Source of the DNA: Mycolicibacterium insubricum
Lineage (GTDB): Bacteria; Actinomycetota; Actinomycetes; Mycobacteriales; Mycobacteriaceae
Length of the DNA stretch: 64,000 nt
Direction of reading: 5' to 3'
Assembly (NCBI RefSeq): GCF_010731615.1
Contig: NZ_AP022618.1
Coordinates: 3,906,001-3,970,000, forward strand
This document shows positions 9,039 through 16,366 of this stretch, piece by piece (position 1 is the stretch's first letter; each line of letters begins with the position of its first letter). The notes under the pieces were generated by a model that saw only the letters and a program-made list of their open reading frames with translations, searched no databases and was not told the origin of the DNA. The position numbers and the translations under genes are program-made.

Positions 9039-9635
9039 CTACCGAGTCGCCGGGGCCGGCAGCAGAACCGGCACCAGGAATTCCTCGATCATCGCGCGTT
9101 CCTCATCGGCGTCGCGCCCGGGCATGATCAGCAACGACGTCAGCGCGCGCAGCAACCAGCGGGCGCGTCGGTCGACGACATCGGCCGGTCCGGGAGCGCC
9201 GAGCGTCGTGACGAACGCGGTGGCCATCGCGACGATCACCGCGGACCCCTCGGCGATCTCGGCGCCCAGCGGCGGGCCGGCCGCGGCGAACCAGGACCGC
9301 AACGCCGGGTCGGCGCGCACCAGGTCCAGCGCGTGCAGGAATCCGGTGGTCAGCCGACGCCGCGGATCGTCGATTCCGGCGAGCTCAATTCCGAGGCGGC
9401 GGTGGACTTCTCGCGCCTGCCGGTGCACGTAGGCCGCGTGCAGGGCCTCGCGGTTCTCGAAGTACCGGTATAGGGTCGCCCTCGAACACCCCGCCGCCCG
9501 GGCGATGTCGTTCATCCCGACCGTCGCCGGGCCTTGGCGGGCGAACAGTTCGCCGGCCGCGGCCAGGATGCGTTCGGCACCGAGTTCGCCGCGCGATCCC
9601 GACAGCCAGTCCCCGCGACGTGCGGCCCCCGTCAT
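9039..9635 (-). CDS. TetR-family regulator (Rv1255c-like)
   Basis: 198-aa repressor-type protein. The N-terminal helix-turn-helix (residues ~20-65) reads AAGELFARQGPATVGMNDIARAAGCSRATLYRYFENREAL. The C-terminal ligand domain is Ala/Arg-rich with no recognisable effector pocket. It is translationally coupled to the P450 gene (TGATG, one shared base), the same pairing as Rv1255c/Rv1256c. It most likely controls that operon; the TGAGACA inverted repeat at the P450 start is the obvious candidate site. Confidence 0.9.
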   Translation of the reverse strand: MTGAARRGDWLSGSRGELGAERILAAAGELFARQGPATVGMNDIARAAGCSRATLYRYFENREALHAAYVHRQAREVHRRLGIELAGIDDPRRRLTTGFLHALDLVRADPALRSWFAAAGPPLGAEIAEGSAVIVAMATAFVTTLGAPGPADVVDRRARWLLRALTSLLIMPGRDADEERAMIEEFLVPVLLPAPATR

Positions 9636-10870
9636 CAGAGCACCGTGAACGGGACCGACAGCGGACGTCGCACGTAGCCACCGCCGGCCCAGGTGATTCC
9701 GTCCTCATCGACGCTGAATTCCGGGCAACGAGACAGTAATTCGGTGAGTGCGACGCGCGATTGCATCCGTGCAGCCGCCGCCCCGAGACAGTGGTGCGCA
9801 CCGTGGCTGAAGGTGAGGATGTTGCGCGGATTGCGGGTGACGTCGAGTTCACCGGCGTCGGGACCGTACTGGCGTTCGTCGCGGTTGCCCGAGCCGTAGA
9901 GCAGCAGCACCTTGCGCCCCGCCGGGATGGTGGTGTTCTCAACGGTGACATCGCAGGTGGTGGTGCGGGCCAGACCCTGTACCGGTGAGGTGAGGCGCAG
10001 GAACTCGTCGACGGAATCCGGTATCAGATCCGGGGTTTCGACCAGCAGTCGGCGTTGATCGGGTCGCTGGTGCAACAGTTGCACGGTGCCGCCGAGCATT
10101 CCGGTGGTGGTGTCGTTGCCGCCGGTGACCATGGTGAAGGTGAACGCAAGGATGGCCAGGTTCCCGGCCAGGTCGGCGTCGTCGGCACCGACGCCGCCGG
10201 CCACCAGATGCGAGACGGTGTCGTCGCCCGGGTCGGTGCGGCGACGGGCGATCAGCCCGGTGAAGTAGCCCATCATCTCGCCCAGGGCCGCGCCAAGGGT
10301 CTCCAGCGCCGATCCGATGCCGCCCTCGGAAGTGTTGGCGGCGACGATCGCCTCGGTCCAGCCGTCGAACTGGTCGCGGTCCTCCTCGGGTACCCCGAGG
10401 TAGTGCGCGACGACCATCGACGGCAGCGGCTTGAACAGTTCGGCGACGATGTCCCCGCCGCCGTTGGCGCGCAGGCGTTCCAATCGCTGCACCACGAATG
10501 CGCGGACCTTGGGTTCGACCGCCTCGACCTGGCGCGGCGTGAATCCACGGGATACCAGTCGCCGGAACGCGGTGTGCGCCGGCGGGTCCTGCATCACCAT
10601 CGGCGGGTTGTCCTGCAAGCCGATGAGTTCGAGTTCGCGGTAGTTGACCGTCAGCCCGGACGCCGAGGAGAACCGCTGGTGGTCGCGTGCCGCGGTGAAG
10701 ATGTCCTCGTGCCGGGACAGCACGTAGTAGTCGTCCTCGGGGCGGTCGGCGGGGACGACGCGGTGGACGGGGTCGTGGTCGCGCAGCGCCCGGTACATGG
10801 GCCAGGGATCGGCCCAGCTGTCGGCATGGCAGAGCTCAAACCGCGCCTCGTGAGACACACCAGTTATCAT
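9635..10870 (-). CDS. cyp130: Cytochrome P450, CYP130 family
   Basis: 411-aa soluble P450 very similar along its length to M. tuberculosis CYP130 (405 aa). The haem ligand loop is FSHGAHHCLGAA (Cys ~361). The I-helix is TGGNDTTTG, and the K-helix ExxR region is DEFLRL. CYP130's natural substrate is unknown; the M. tuberculosis enzyme binds aryl amides and azoles. Start may be ATG 10870 or GTG 10858; the latter matches the conserved SHE.. N-terminus better. No ferredoxin or reductase gene is adjacent. Confidence 0.93.
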   Translation of the reverse strand: MITGVSHEARFELCHADSWADPWPMYRALRDHDPVHRVVPADRPEDDYYVLSRHEDIFTAARDHQRFSSASGLTVNYRELELIGLQDNPPMVMQDPPAHTAFRRLVSRGFTPRQVEAVEPKVRAFVVQRLERLRANGGGDIVAELFKPLPSMVVAHYLGVPEEDRDQFDGWTEAIVAANTSEGGIGSALETLGAALGEMMGYFTGLIARRRTDPGDDTVSHLVAGGVGADDADLAGNLAILAFTFTMVTGGNDTTTGMLGGTVQLLHQRPDQRRLLVETPDLIPDSVDEFLRLTSPVQGLARTTTCDVTVENTTIPAGRKVLLLYGSGNRDERQYGPDAGELDVTRNPRNILTFSHGAHHCLGAAAARMQSRVALTELLSRCPEFSVDEDGITWAGGGYVRRPLSVPFTVL

Positions 10871-10876
10871 GTCTCA
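10851..10876. promoter_or_regulatory. Inverted repeat TGAGACA-N12-TGTCTCA at the P450 start
   Basis: Two perfect 7-base arms (10851-10857 and 10870-10876), 12 bases apart, lie over the start codon region of the P450-TetR operon. Dyads of this shape are typical TetR operators, so autoregulation by the co-transcribed TetR protein is likely. Confidence 0.6.
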
Positions 10877-10901
10877 GTATTGGGGCGTTTGACGGGAAAT
10901 G

Positions 10902-12035
10902 TCAATGACGGACGTCGACGGCGCTCGGCACCGGTGTCTCGTCGCGCACCCGGGTGAGCCGGTGCAGCAGCCAGGCCACCGGAATGGTCAGCGCCATCGT
11001 GGTGAAGAACAGCTGCGTCATCGAACCGGTGTAGACCGGCTTGTGCAGGATCTCGACCATCGCGATCTCCATCAGCACCAGGTGCACCAGGAAGATCTCG
11101 TAGGAGATCTCACCGAGCCAGACCATCGGCCGGCTGCCGAGAAACGCCGCGTACCAGCCCCGGTTGCCCAGTGCCAGCGGCGCGATCAGCAGCACCGAGA
11201 TGATGGCGTAGAAGGCGATCTTGAACAGCGCCTCGTAGAGCTGTTTGGGCGACGTCGTGGGCTCGCCGGCGATCGGCGTGGAGACCACCAGGTAACACAG
11301 CAACGCCAGCGGCACCGCGACGAATCCGTACCCGCGGGCTCGCACCTGGGCCAGCACGGTCAGCACCATCCCGCCGAGGAACCACACCAGATACGTCGGC
11401 GGCCACAGCCGGGCAGCCTCGGGCAGCCAGTCGACGGTGTGGAACAGCACCAGCCAGGCCGGGGAGATCAGCGAGAGCGCGCCGATGCCGGCCAGCAGCA
11501 GCCCCGGACGCCATTGACGACGGCACAACAGCACCATCAGCACATAGGCGATGGTTGGCAACAGGATGTAGAACCCGACCTCGACGGCCAGGCTCCACAT
11601 CTGGGTCATCCCCTGATGCAGGAAATCCGAATAGTTTTCGGTGTAGATCTGGGTGAGGGTGAGGTTGCGCAGCAGCCCCATCCAGGTATGGCCGGGATTG
11701 GGCTGCACATCGCGGAAGTGATAAACGATGTAGGCGGCGATCACCGTCACCGCATACGGCGGCATGATGCGGCGCACCCGGTGCCAGGCATAGCGCCGCA
11801 GCGACGGGTCCGGTCCCCCGGTGGCGGCGGCCTTGACCCACGGCCGGAACAGCAGATAGCCCGACAGCGCGAAGAAGATCGGCACACCGATCTCCATCCG
11901 GGACAGAAACAACCCCCGGTAGTCGGTGGTGTAGTTACCCGTCGTGTAGGCGGCGTGGGTGGCGACGACCAGCAGCGCGGCGACCGCGCGAATGCCCGTC
12001 AGCGAGTCGACCCGCTGGGACACCGGCGCGAACAT
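10902..12035 (-). CDS. Membrane acyltransferase 3 family protein (Rv1254-like)
   Basis: 377-aa integral membrane protein with about 10 hydrophobic segments, acyltransferase 3 family (OafA/NodX type), which moves acyl groups onto extracytoplasmic sugars or lipids. The first segment has the family arginine/histidine (SLTGIRAVAALLVVATHA, catalytic His near residue 25) and the next GVPIFFALSGYLLFRPW. The ATG at 12035 overlaps the deaD stop as TGATG, so it is translationally coupled to the helicase; a longer in-frame extension inside deaD is not needed. The acceptor is unknown. Confidence 0.9.
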   Translation of the reverse strand: MFAPVSQRVDSLTGIRAVAALLVVATHAAYTTGNYTTDYRGLFLSRMEIGVPIFFALSGYLLFRPWVKAAATGGPDPSLRRYAWHRVRRIMPPYAVTVIAAYIVYHFRDVQPNPGHTWMGLLRNLTLTQIYTENYSDFLHQGMTQMWSLAVEVGFYILLPTIAYVLMVLLCRRQWRPGLLLAGIGALSLISPAWLVLFHTVDWLPEAARLWPPTYLVWFLGGMVLTVLAQVRARGYGFVAVPLALLCYLVVSTPIAGEPTTSPKQLYEALFKIAFYAIISVLLIAPLALGNRGWYAAFLGSRPMVWLGEISYEIFLVHLVLMEIAMVEILHKPVYTGSMTQLFFTTMALTIPVAWLLHRLTRVRDETPVPSAVDVRH

Positions 12036-14206
12036 CAGTGCTTCTTGTTTTTGAACGATTTCTTGTCCGGTTTGCCGTCCTTGGACCACGGCGCCTTGCC
12101 GCCCCGGCCGGCCCGCTCGCCTGCACTCGAGCCGGAGCCCGACGACCAGTCGGACTTGCCGGAGCCCGACGACCAGTCGGACGTGCCGTCCTTGTGGTGG
12201 CCGCGTTTGCCCGAAGCACCGCGGTCCCGATCCTTGCCGCGGTCCCGGTCGCGATCCGGGCCCCGGCCGCCGTCGCGGCTGAACCCGCCGCCGGTGTCGG
12301 GGCGCAGGTTGATCGGCACACCCTGGATACGGGTGTTGCGCAGCGCCTTGACCGTCTCCGGCGGCAGCTTCGGCGGCAATTCCACCAGGGAGAAGTCCAT
12401 CCGGATGCTGATGTGGCCGAAGTCGCTGCGGTGCAGACCGCCCTCGTTGGCCAGTGCGCCGACGATGGCACCGGGCATCACCTTGTGCCGTTTGCCGACG
12501 TCGATGCGGTAGGTGGCGTAGCCCTCCCCCGGGCGGCGCACCGGGCCCCGATCGGAACCGTCGCGCCGGTCCCGCTCGCGGCGCGGCGGCGGGGGCGGCT
12601 CGGGGGACATCAGGAATTCCCCACCGTCGCGGGTCTGCAGCGCCAGCGCCGCCGCGATATCGGCCATCGGGACGTCGTTCTCGCGCTCGTAGTCCTCGAT
12701 CAGCCGGCGGAAAAGCTCCAGGCCGGGGGCGCTGAGCGCCGAGGTGATCGAGTCGCGGAACTTCGCGACGCGCTGCGCGTTGACGTCGTCGACGGTCGGC
12801 AGCTCGGCCTCGACCAGCTTGGACCGGGTGGCCTTCTCGATCGCCTTGAGCAGGTGGCGTTCCCGCGGTGACACGAACAGCACGGCGGTACCGGACCGTC
12901 CGGCGCGACCGGTCCGGCCGATGCGGTGCACATAGGACTCGGTGTCGTGCGGGATGTCGTAGTTGAGCACGTGGCTGATCCGGTCGACGTCAAGACCGCG
13001 GGCGGCGACATCGGTGGCGACCAGGATGTCCAGGCCGCCGTCCTTGAGGGCGGTGATGGTGCGTTCCCGCATGGACTGCGGGATGTCGCCGTTGATTGCC
13101 GCGGCAGAGAATCCGCGGGACCGCAACCGGTCGGCCACCTCCTCGGTGGCCTGCTTGGTCCGGACGAAGACGATCATCGCCTCGAACGGTTCGGTCTCCA
13201 GGATCCGGGTCAGCGCATCCATCTTCCGGGGTCCGGCGACCTGGATGTAGCGCTGCGAAATATTCTCCGCGGTGGCGGTTTTCGCCTTGACGGTGACCTC
13301 GACCGGGTCGTGCAGATATTTGGTGGTGATCTTGCGGATGGCCGGCGGCATGGTGGCCGAGAACAGGGCGACCTGCTTGTACTCGGGGGTGTCGGCCAGG
13401 ATCCGCTCGACGTCCTCGGCGAAGCCCATCTGCAGCATCTCGTCGGCCTCGTCGAGCACCAGGTAGTCCAGCTTCGACAGGTCCAGGGTGCCGCGCTCCA
13501 GGTGGTCGATGACCCGCCCGGGGGTGCCGACGACGACCTGCGCGCCGCGGCGTAGTCCGTTGAGCTGCACGGTGTAGGACGAGCCGCCGTAGATCGGCAG
13601 CACGGTCAGGCGCGGCAGGTGCGCGCTGTACCGGCCGAACGCCTCGGCGACCTGCAGCGCCAGCTCTCGGGTCGGCGCCAGCACCAGGGCCTGGGTGGCC
13701 GAGCTGGTCGGGTCGATCTTCGACAGGATCGGCACCGCGAACGCCGCGGTCTTGCCGGTGCCGGTCTGCGCCAGCCCGACGACGTCGGATCCGGCCATCA
13801 GCGCCGGGATGGTGGCGGCCTGGATCGCCGACGGGGTCTCGTAGCCGACGTCGGTCAGCGCGCGCAGCACGTCGGGGTGGATCCCGAGGTCGGCGAAGGC
13901 GGGTTCGCCGTCGAGCGCGGGAGCCGCAGCGGGTGCGACGGCTGCGGGTTCGGGTGCGACGGGCTCGGGTGCGACGGGCTCCGGCGCCGGCTCTTCGGCA
14001 ACGGGCTCGTCGGCAACAACGGGCTCATCCGCCACGGTCTGAGGTTCGACGGGCTCGGCCTCAACGGCCGGGGCGGGCTCGGCCTCAACTGCGGGCTCAA
14101 CGGCCTCGGCGGGCTCGGCCTCGGTGGCAGGCTCAACGGCCTCGCCGGGTTCGGCCGGCGGGGCGGACACAGGTTCGCCGGGAAACTCCGGCTGGGACTC
14201 GGTCAT
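12035..14206 (-). CDS. deaD: DEAD-box RNA helicase DeaD/CsdA
   Basis: 723-aa ATP-dependent RNA helicase (Rv1253 type) acting in ribosome assembly and mRNA turnover. Order of parts: an acidic, repetitive Ala/Glu/Pro/Val N-terminus (~1-100, with tandem EPVAPEPVAPEP), Q-motif, Walker A AQTGTGKT (K~152), DEAD box VLDEADEM (~250), SAT, then motif VI HRIGRTGRAGR. A DbpA-like RNA-binding domain follows (~570-640), and a basic tail contains two DWSSGSG repeats. A divergent promoter region separates it from lprE; TAGACT sits 9 bases before the ATG. The acyltransferase gene is coupled downstream. Confidence 0.95.
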   Translation of the reverse strand: MTESQPEFPGEPVSAPPAEPGEAVEPATEAEPAEAVEPAVEAEPAPAVEAEPVEPQTVADEPVVADEPVAEEPAPEPVAPEPVAPEPAAVAPAAAPALDGEPAFADLGIHPDVLRALTDVGYETPSAIQAATIPALMAGSDVVGLAQTGTGKTAAFAVPILSKIDPTSSATQALVLAPTRELALQVAEAFGRYSAHLPRLTVLPIYGGSSYTVQLNGLRRGAQVVVGTPGRVIDHLERGTLDLSKLDYLVLDEADEMLQMGFAEDVERILADTPEYKQVALFSATMPPAIRKITTKYLHDPVEVTVKAKTATAENISQRYIQVAGPRKMDALTRILETEPFEAMIVFVRTKQATEEVADRLRSRGFSAAAINGDIPQSMRERTITALKDGGLDILVATDVAARGLDVDRISHVLNYDIPHDTESYVHRIGRTGRAGRSGTAVLFVSPRERHLLKAIEKATRSKLVEAELPTVDDVNAQRVAKFRDSITSALSAPGLELFRRLIEDYERENDVPMADIAAALALQTRDGGEFLMSPEPPPPPRRERDRRDGSDRGPVRRPGEGYATYRIDVGKRHKVMPGAIVGALANEGGLHRSDFGHISIRMDFSLVELPPKLPPETVKALRNTRIQGVPINLRPDTGGGFSRDGGRGPDRDRDRGKDRDRGASGKRGHHKDGTSDWSSGSGKSDWSSGSGSSAGERAGRGGKAPWSKDGKPDKKSFKNKKH

Positions 14207-14215
14207 CGGGGCAAA

Positions 14216-14221
14216 AGTCTA
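14216..14221 (-). promoter_or_regulatory. Candidate -10 box of deaD
   Basis: TAGACT on the minus strand, 9 bases before the ATG at 14206. No Shine-Dalgarno is seen, consistent with a leaderless mRNA. Confidence 0.45.
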
Positions 14222-14272
14222 GTCGCAGCCCAGGCCGTCCCGCCCCCTCGGTGAGAAACCGGTGACAGCCGG

Positions 14273-14278
14273 TAACCT
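14273..14278 (+). promoter_or_regulatory. Candidate -10 box, leaderless lprE
   Basis: TAACCT, 6 bases before the GTG start at 14285. Confidence 0.5.
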
Positions 14279-14284
14279 GCGGCG

Positions 14285-14845
14285 GTGCGTTACTTGCCGG
14301 CCGCGACCTCCCTGGCGGCACTGCTGCTGGTCGGGTTGACCGGCTGCGGCTCCGGTGACTCCACCGTCGCCATCACCCCGGAACCGACGTCGACCGCCGC
14401 GGCGGCACCGGCTTCTCCGTCGGCCGCCGCTCCCGCACCCGCGCCCACCACCAAGGCGGGCGCCCCGGACCCGTGCGCGGTCAACCTGGCCGCACCGGCG
14501 ATCGCGCGGGCGGTCTCCGACCTGCCCAAAGACCCGCGCAGCGGACAGGGCTGGAACTCCGAGCCGCTGGCCGGCAACTACAACGAATGCGCGCAGCTGT
14601 CGGCGGTCATCGTCAAGGCCAACACCAACTCCGCCAACCCGAATACCCGCGCCGTGCTGTTTCACCAGGGCAAGTTCATTTCCTCGGGCGCACCGGACAC
14701 CTTCGGCTTCAACGGTCTCGACGCGTCCCAGAGCACCGGGGACACCGTCGCGCTGACCTATTCCAGCGGCGTCGGCGGACTCAGCTCGACGGTCAAGTTC
14801 CGCTGGAACGGGTCGGCCGTCGAACTCGTCGCGAACACTCCCTGA
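14285..14845 (+). CDS. lprE: Lipoprotein LprE
   Basis: 186-aa exported lipoprotein of the LppP/LprE family. The signal peptide ends in lipobox LTGC (C21), followed by a Ser/Thr/Ala/Pro linker (~30-60) and a globular domain with conserved C-terminal β-rich segments (SSTVKFRWNGSAVELV). Two later cysteines (DPCAVN, NECAQL) could form a disulfide. M. tuberculosis Rv1252c has the same place next to deaD. Molecular role unknown. GTG start, apparently leaderless. Confidence 0.92.
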   Translation: MRYLPAATSLAALLLVGLTGCGSGDSTVAITPEPTSTAAAAPASPSAAAPAPAPTTKAGAPDPCAVNLAAPAIARAVSDLPKDPRSGQGWNSEPLAGNYNECAQLSAVIVKANTNSANPNTRAVLFHQGKFISSGAPDTFGFNGLDASQSTGDTVALTYSSGVGGLSSTVKFRWNGSAVELVANTP

Positions 14846-14856
14846 GCGCTCCCCTC

Positions 14857-14862
14857 TAACCT
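14857..14862 (+). promoter_or_regulatory. Candidate -10 box, leaderless second FAD oxidase
   Basis: TAACCT, 6 bases before the GTG at 14869, located just after the lprE stop. Confidence 0.5.
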
Positions 14863-14868
14863 GATCCG

Positions 14869-16359
14869 GTGACCGTTTCCGTCCTCGACGAGCTCGCCAC
14901 GGTGGTCGGGCCGTCGTTCCTCAGCACCGATCCCGACGTCCTGGCCGGCCGCAGCGTCGACCACACCGGCCGCTACACCGGCCGGGCCAGCGCGCTGGTG
15001 CGGCCCGGTTCGGCCGAGGAGGTCGCCGCCGTGCTGCGCTGCTGCCGCGACGCGGGCGTGCACGTCACCGTGCAGGGCGGGCGCACCTCGCTGGTCGCCG
15101 GCACTGTGCCCGAGCACGACGACGTGTTGCTGTCCACCGAGCGGCTCATCGAGATCGGCGCCGTGGACACCGTCGAGCGCCGGGTCCGGGTGGGAGCCGG
15201 GGTGACCGCCGCCGCGCTGCAGGCCGCCGCGCACGCGGCCGGGCTGGTCTTCGGGGTCGATCTGGCGTCGCGGGACACCGCAACCCTGGGCGGCATGGCC
15301 TCGACCAACGCGGGCGGGTTGCGCACCGTGCGCTACGGGAACACCGGCGAGCAGATCCTCGGCCTGGACGTGGCGCTGCCCGACGGGTCCCGGCTGCACC
15401 GGCACAGCGACGTGCGCCGCGACAACACCGGCTACGACCTGTCGGCCCTGTTGGTCGGCGCCGAGGGCACCCTGGGTGTCATCACCGCGCTCGACATCCG
15501 GTTGCACCCCGCGCCGCGGCACCGGGTGACCGCGATCGCGGGGTTCGACACCCTGGGCGAGCTGGTCGACGCCGGCCGGATCCTGCGCGACGTGGAGACG
15601 ATCGCGGCGCTGGAGCTCATCGACGCGCGCGGCGCCCAGATTGCCGCCGACCGGCTCGGGGTGCCCGTTCCGGTTTCGGCGCGCTGGATGCTGCTGATCG
15701 AACTGGCCGGCGACGACGACCAGACCGCGCGGCTCGCGGATCTGCTGGAGCAGCTGCCGCTGGCCGGCGAACCTGCCGTCGGTATCGACGCGAGCTCGTG
15801 CGCGCGGCTGTGGCGGGTGCGCGAATCCGTCAACGAGATCCTGGCCGCATTCGGTCCGCCGCTGAAATTCGATGTGTCACTGCCACTTTCGCAGGTACAG
15901 CCGTTCGAGGAGGCGGCTGCGGAGCTTTTGGCGCGGGAGGTGCCCGACGCGATCCCGGTGTTGTTCGGACACGTCGGCGAGGGCAACCTGCACCTGAACG
16001 TGCTGCGCTGCCGACCGGAATCCGAACGTGCGCTGTACACGCAGATGATGGATCTCATTGCGGCCCACCACGGCAACGTCAGCTCCGAGCACGGCGTGGG
16101 CAGCCGAAAGCGCGACTATCTGTCGCTGGCCCGCGATCAGGTCGACATCGCGGCCATGCGCACGATCAAGTCGGCGTTCGACCCGGACGGCTACCTCAAC
16201 GCCGCCGTGCTGTTCCCGGGCGGTTCGGCGAGCGCGGAGGAGCCCGCGGGGCCGACGCTGGCCGGATCCGACCATCAATGCGGTGGAGGTGGCGCGAGCG
16301 AAGCGAGTGCCGGCGGAGCCGAAGCGACACCGGGACCGTCCGCAAACAATCCGGGCTAG
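14869..16359 (+). CDS. FAD-linked oxidase (D-2-hydroxyacid dehydrogenase family), second paralogue
   Basis: 496-aa flavoprotein of the same family as the gene at 6829. The PCMH domain has VTVQGGRTSLVAG and DTATLGGMASTNAGGLRTVRYG; the C-terminal domain has VLFGHVGEGNLHLNVLR and NVSSEHGVGSRKRDYL, including the metal-binding His residues and active-site SEHG. It probably oxidises a D-2-hydroxyacid (D-2-hydroxyglutarate or D-lactate type). The normal family end is near LNAAVLF; about 50 further residues are Gly/Ala/Ser/Glu low complexity, encoded by a dispersed repeat. No H37Rv gene is an obvious positional match. Convergent with the MFS gene, 7 bases apart. Confidence 0.88.
   Translation: MTVSVLDELATVVGPSFLSTDPDVLAGRSVDHTGRYTGRASALVRPGSAEEVAAVLRCCRDAGVHVTVQGGRTSLVAGTVPEHDDVLLSTERLIEIGAVDTVERRVRVGAGVTAAALQAAAHAAGLVFGVDLASRDTATLGGMASTNAGGLRTVRYGNTGEQILGLDVALPDGSRLHRHSDVRRDNTGYDLSALLVGAEGTLGVITALDIRLHPAPRHRVTAIAGFDTLGELVDAGRILRDVETIAALELIDARGAQIAADRLGVPVPVSARWMLLIELAGDDDQTARLADLLEQLPLAGEPAVGIDASSCARLWRVRESVNEILAAFGPPLKFDVSLPLSQVQPFEEAAAELLAREVPDAIPVLFGHVGEGNLHLNVLRCRPESERALYTQMMDLIAAHHGNVSSEHGVGSRKRDYLSLARDQVDIAAMRTIKSAFDPDGYLNAAVLFPGGSASAEEPAGPTLAGSDHQCGGGGASEASAGGAEATPGPSANNPG
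16281..16320 (+). repeat. Dispersed repeat copy inside the 3' end of the FAD oxidase gene
   Basis: The core GCGAGCGAAGCGAGTG (16294-16309) matches, on the opposite strand, the cores at 40049 and 50914, and resembles 23492-23507. Here it is translated as the low-complexity tail of the oxidase. Confidence 0.6.
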
Positions 16360-16366
16360 AAATCGC

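Noticed and set aside
14869..16359. The two FAD oxidases as a recent duplication
   Set aside because: They share only the general family motifs and differ through most of the sequence, so they are distant paralogues.
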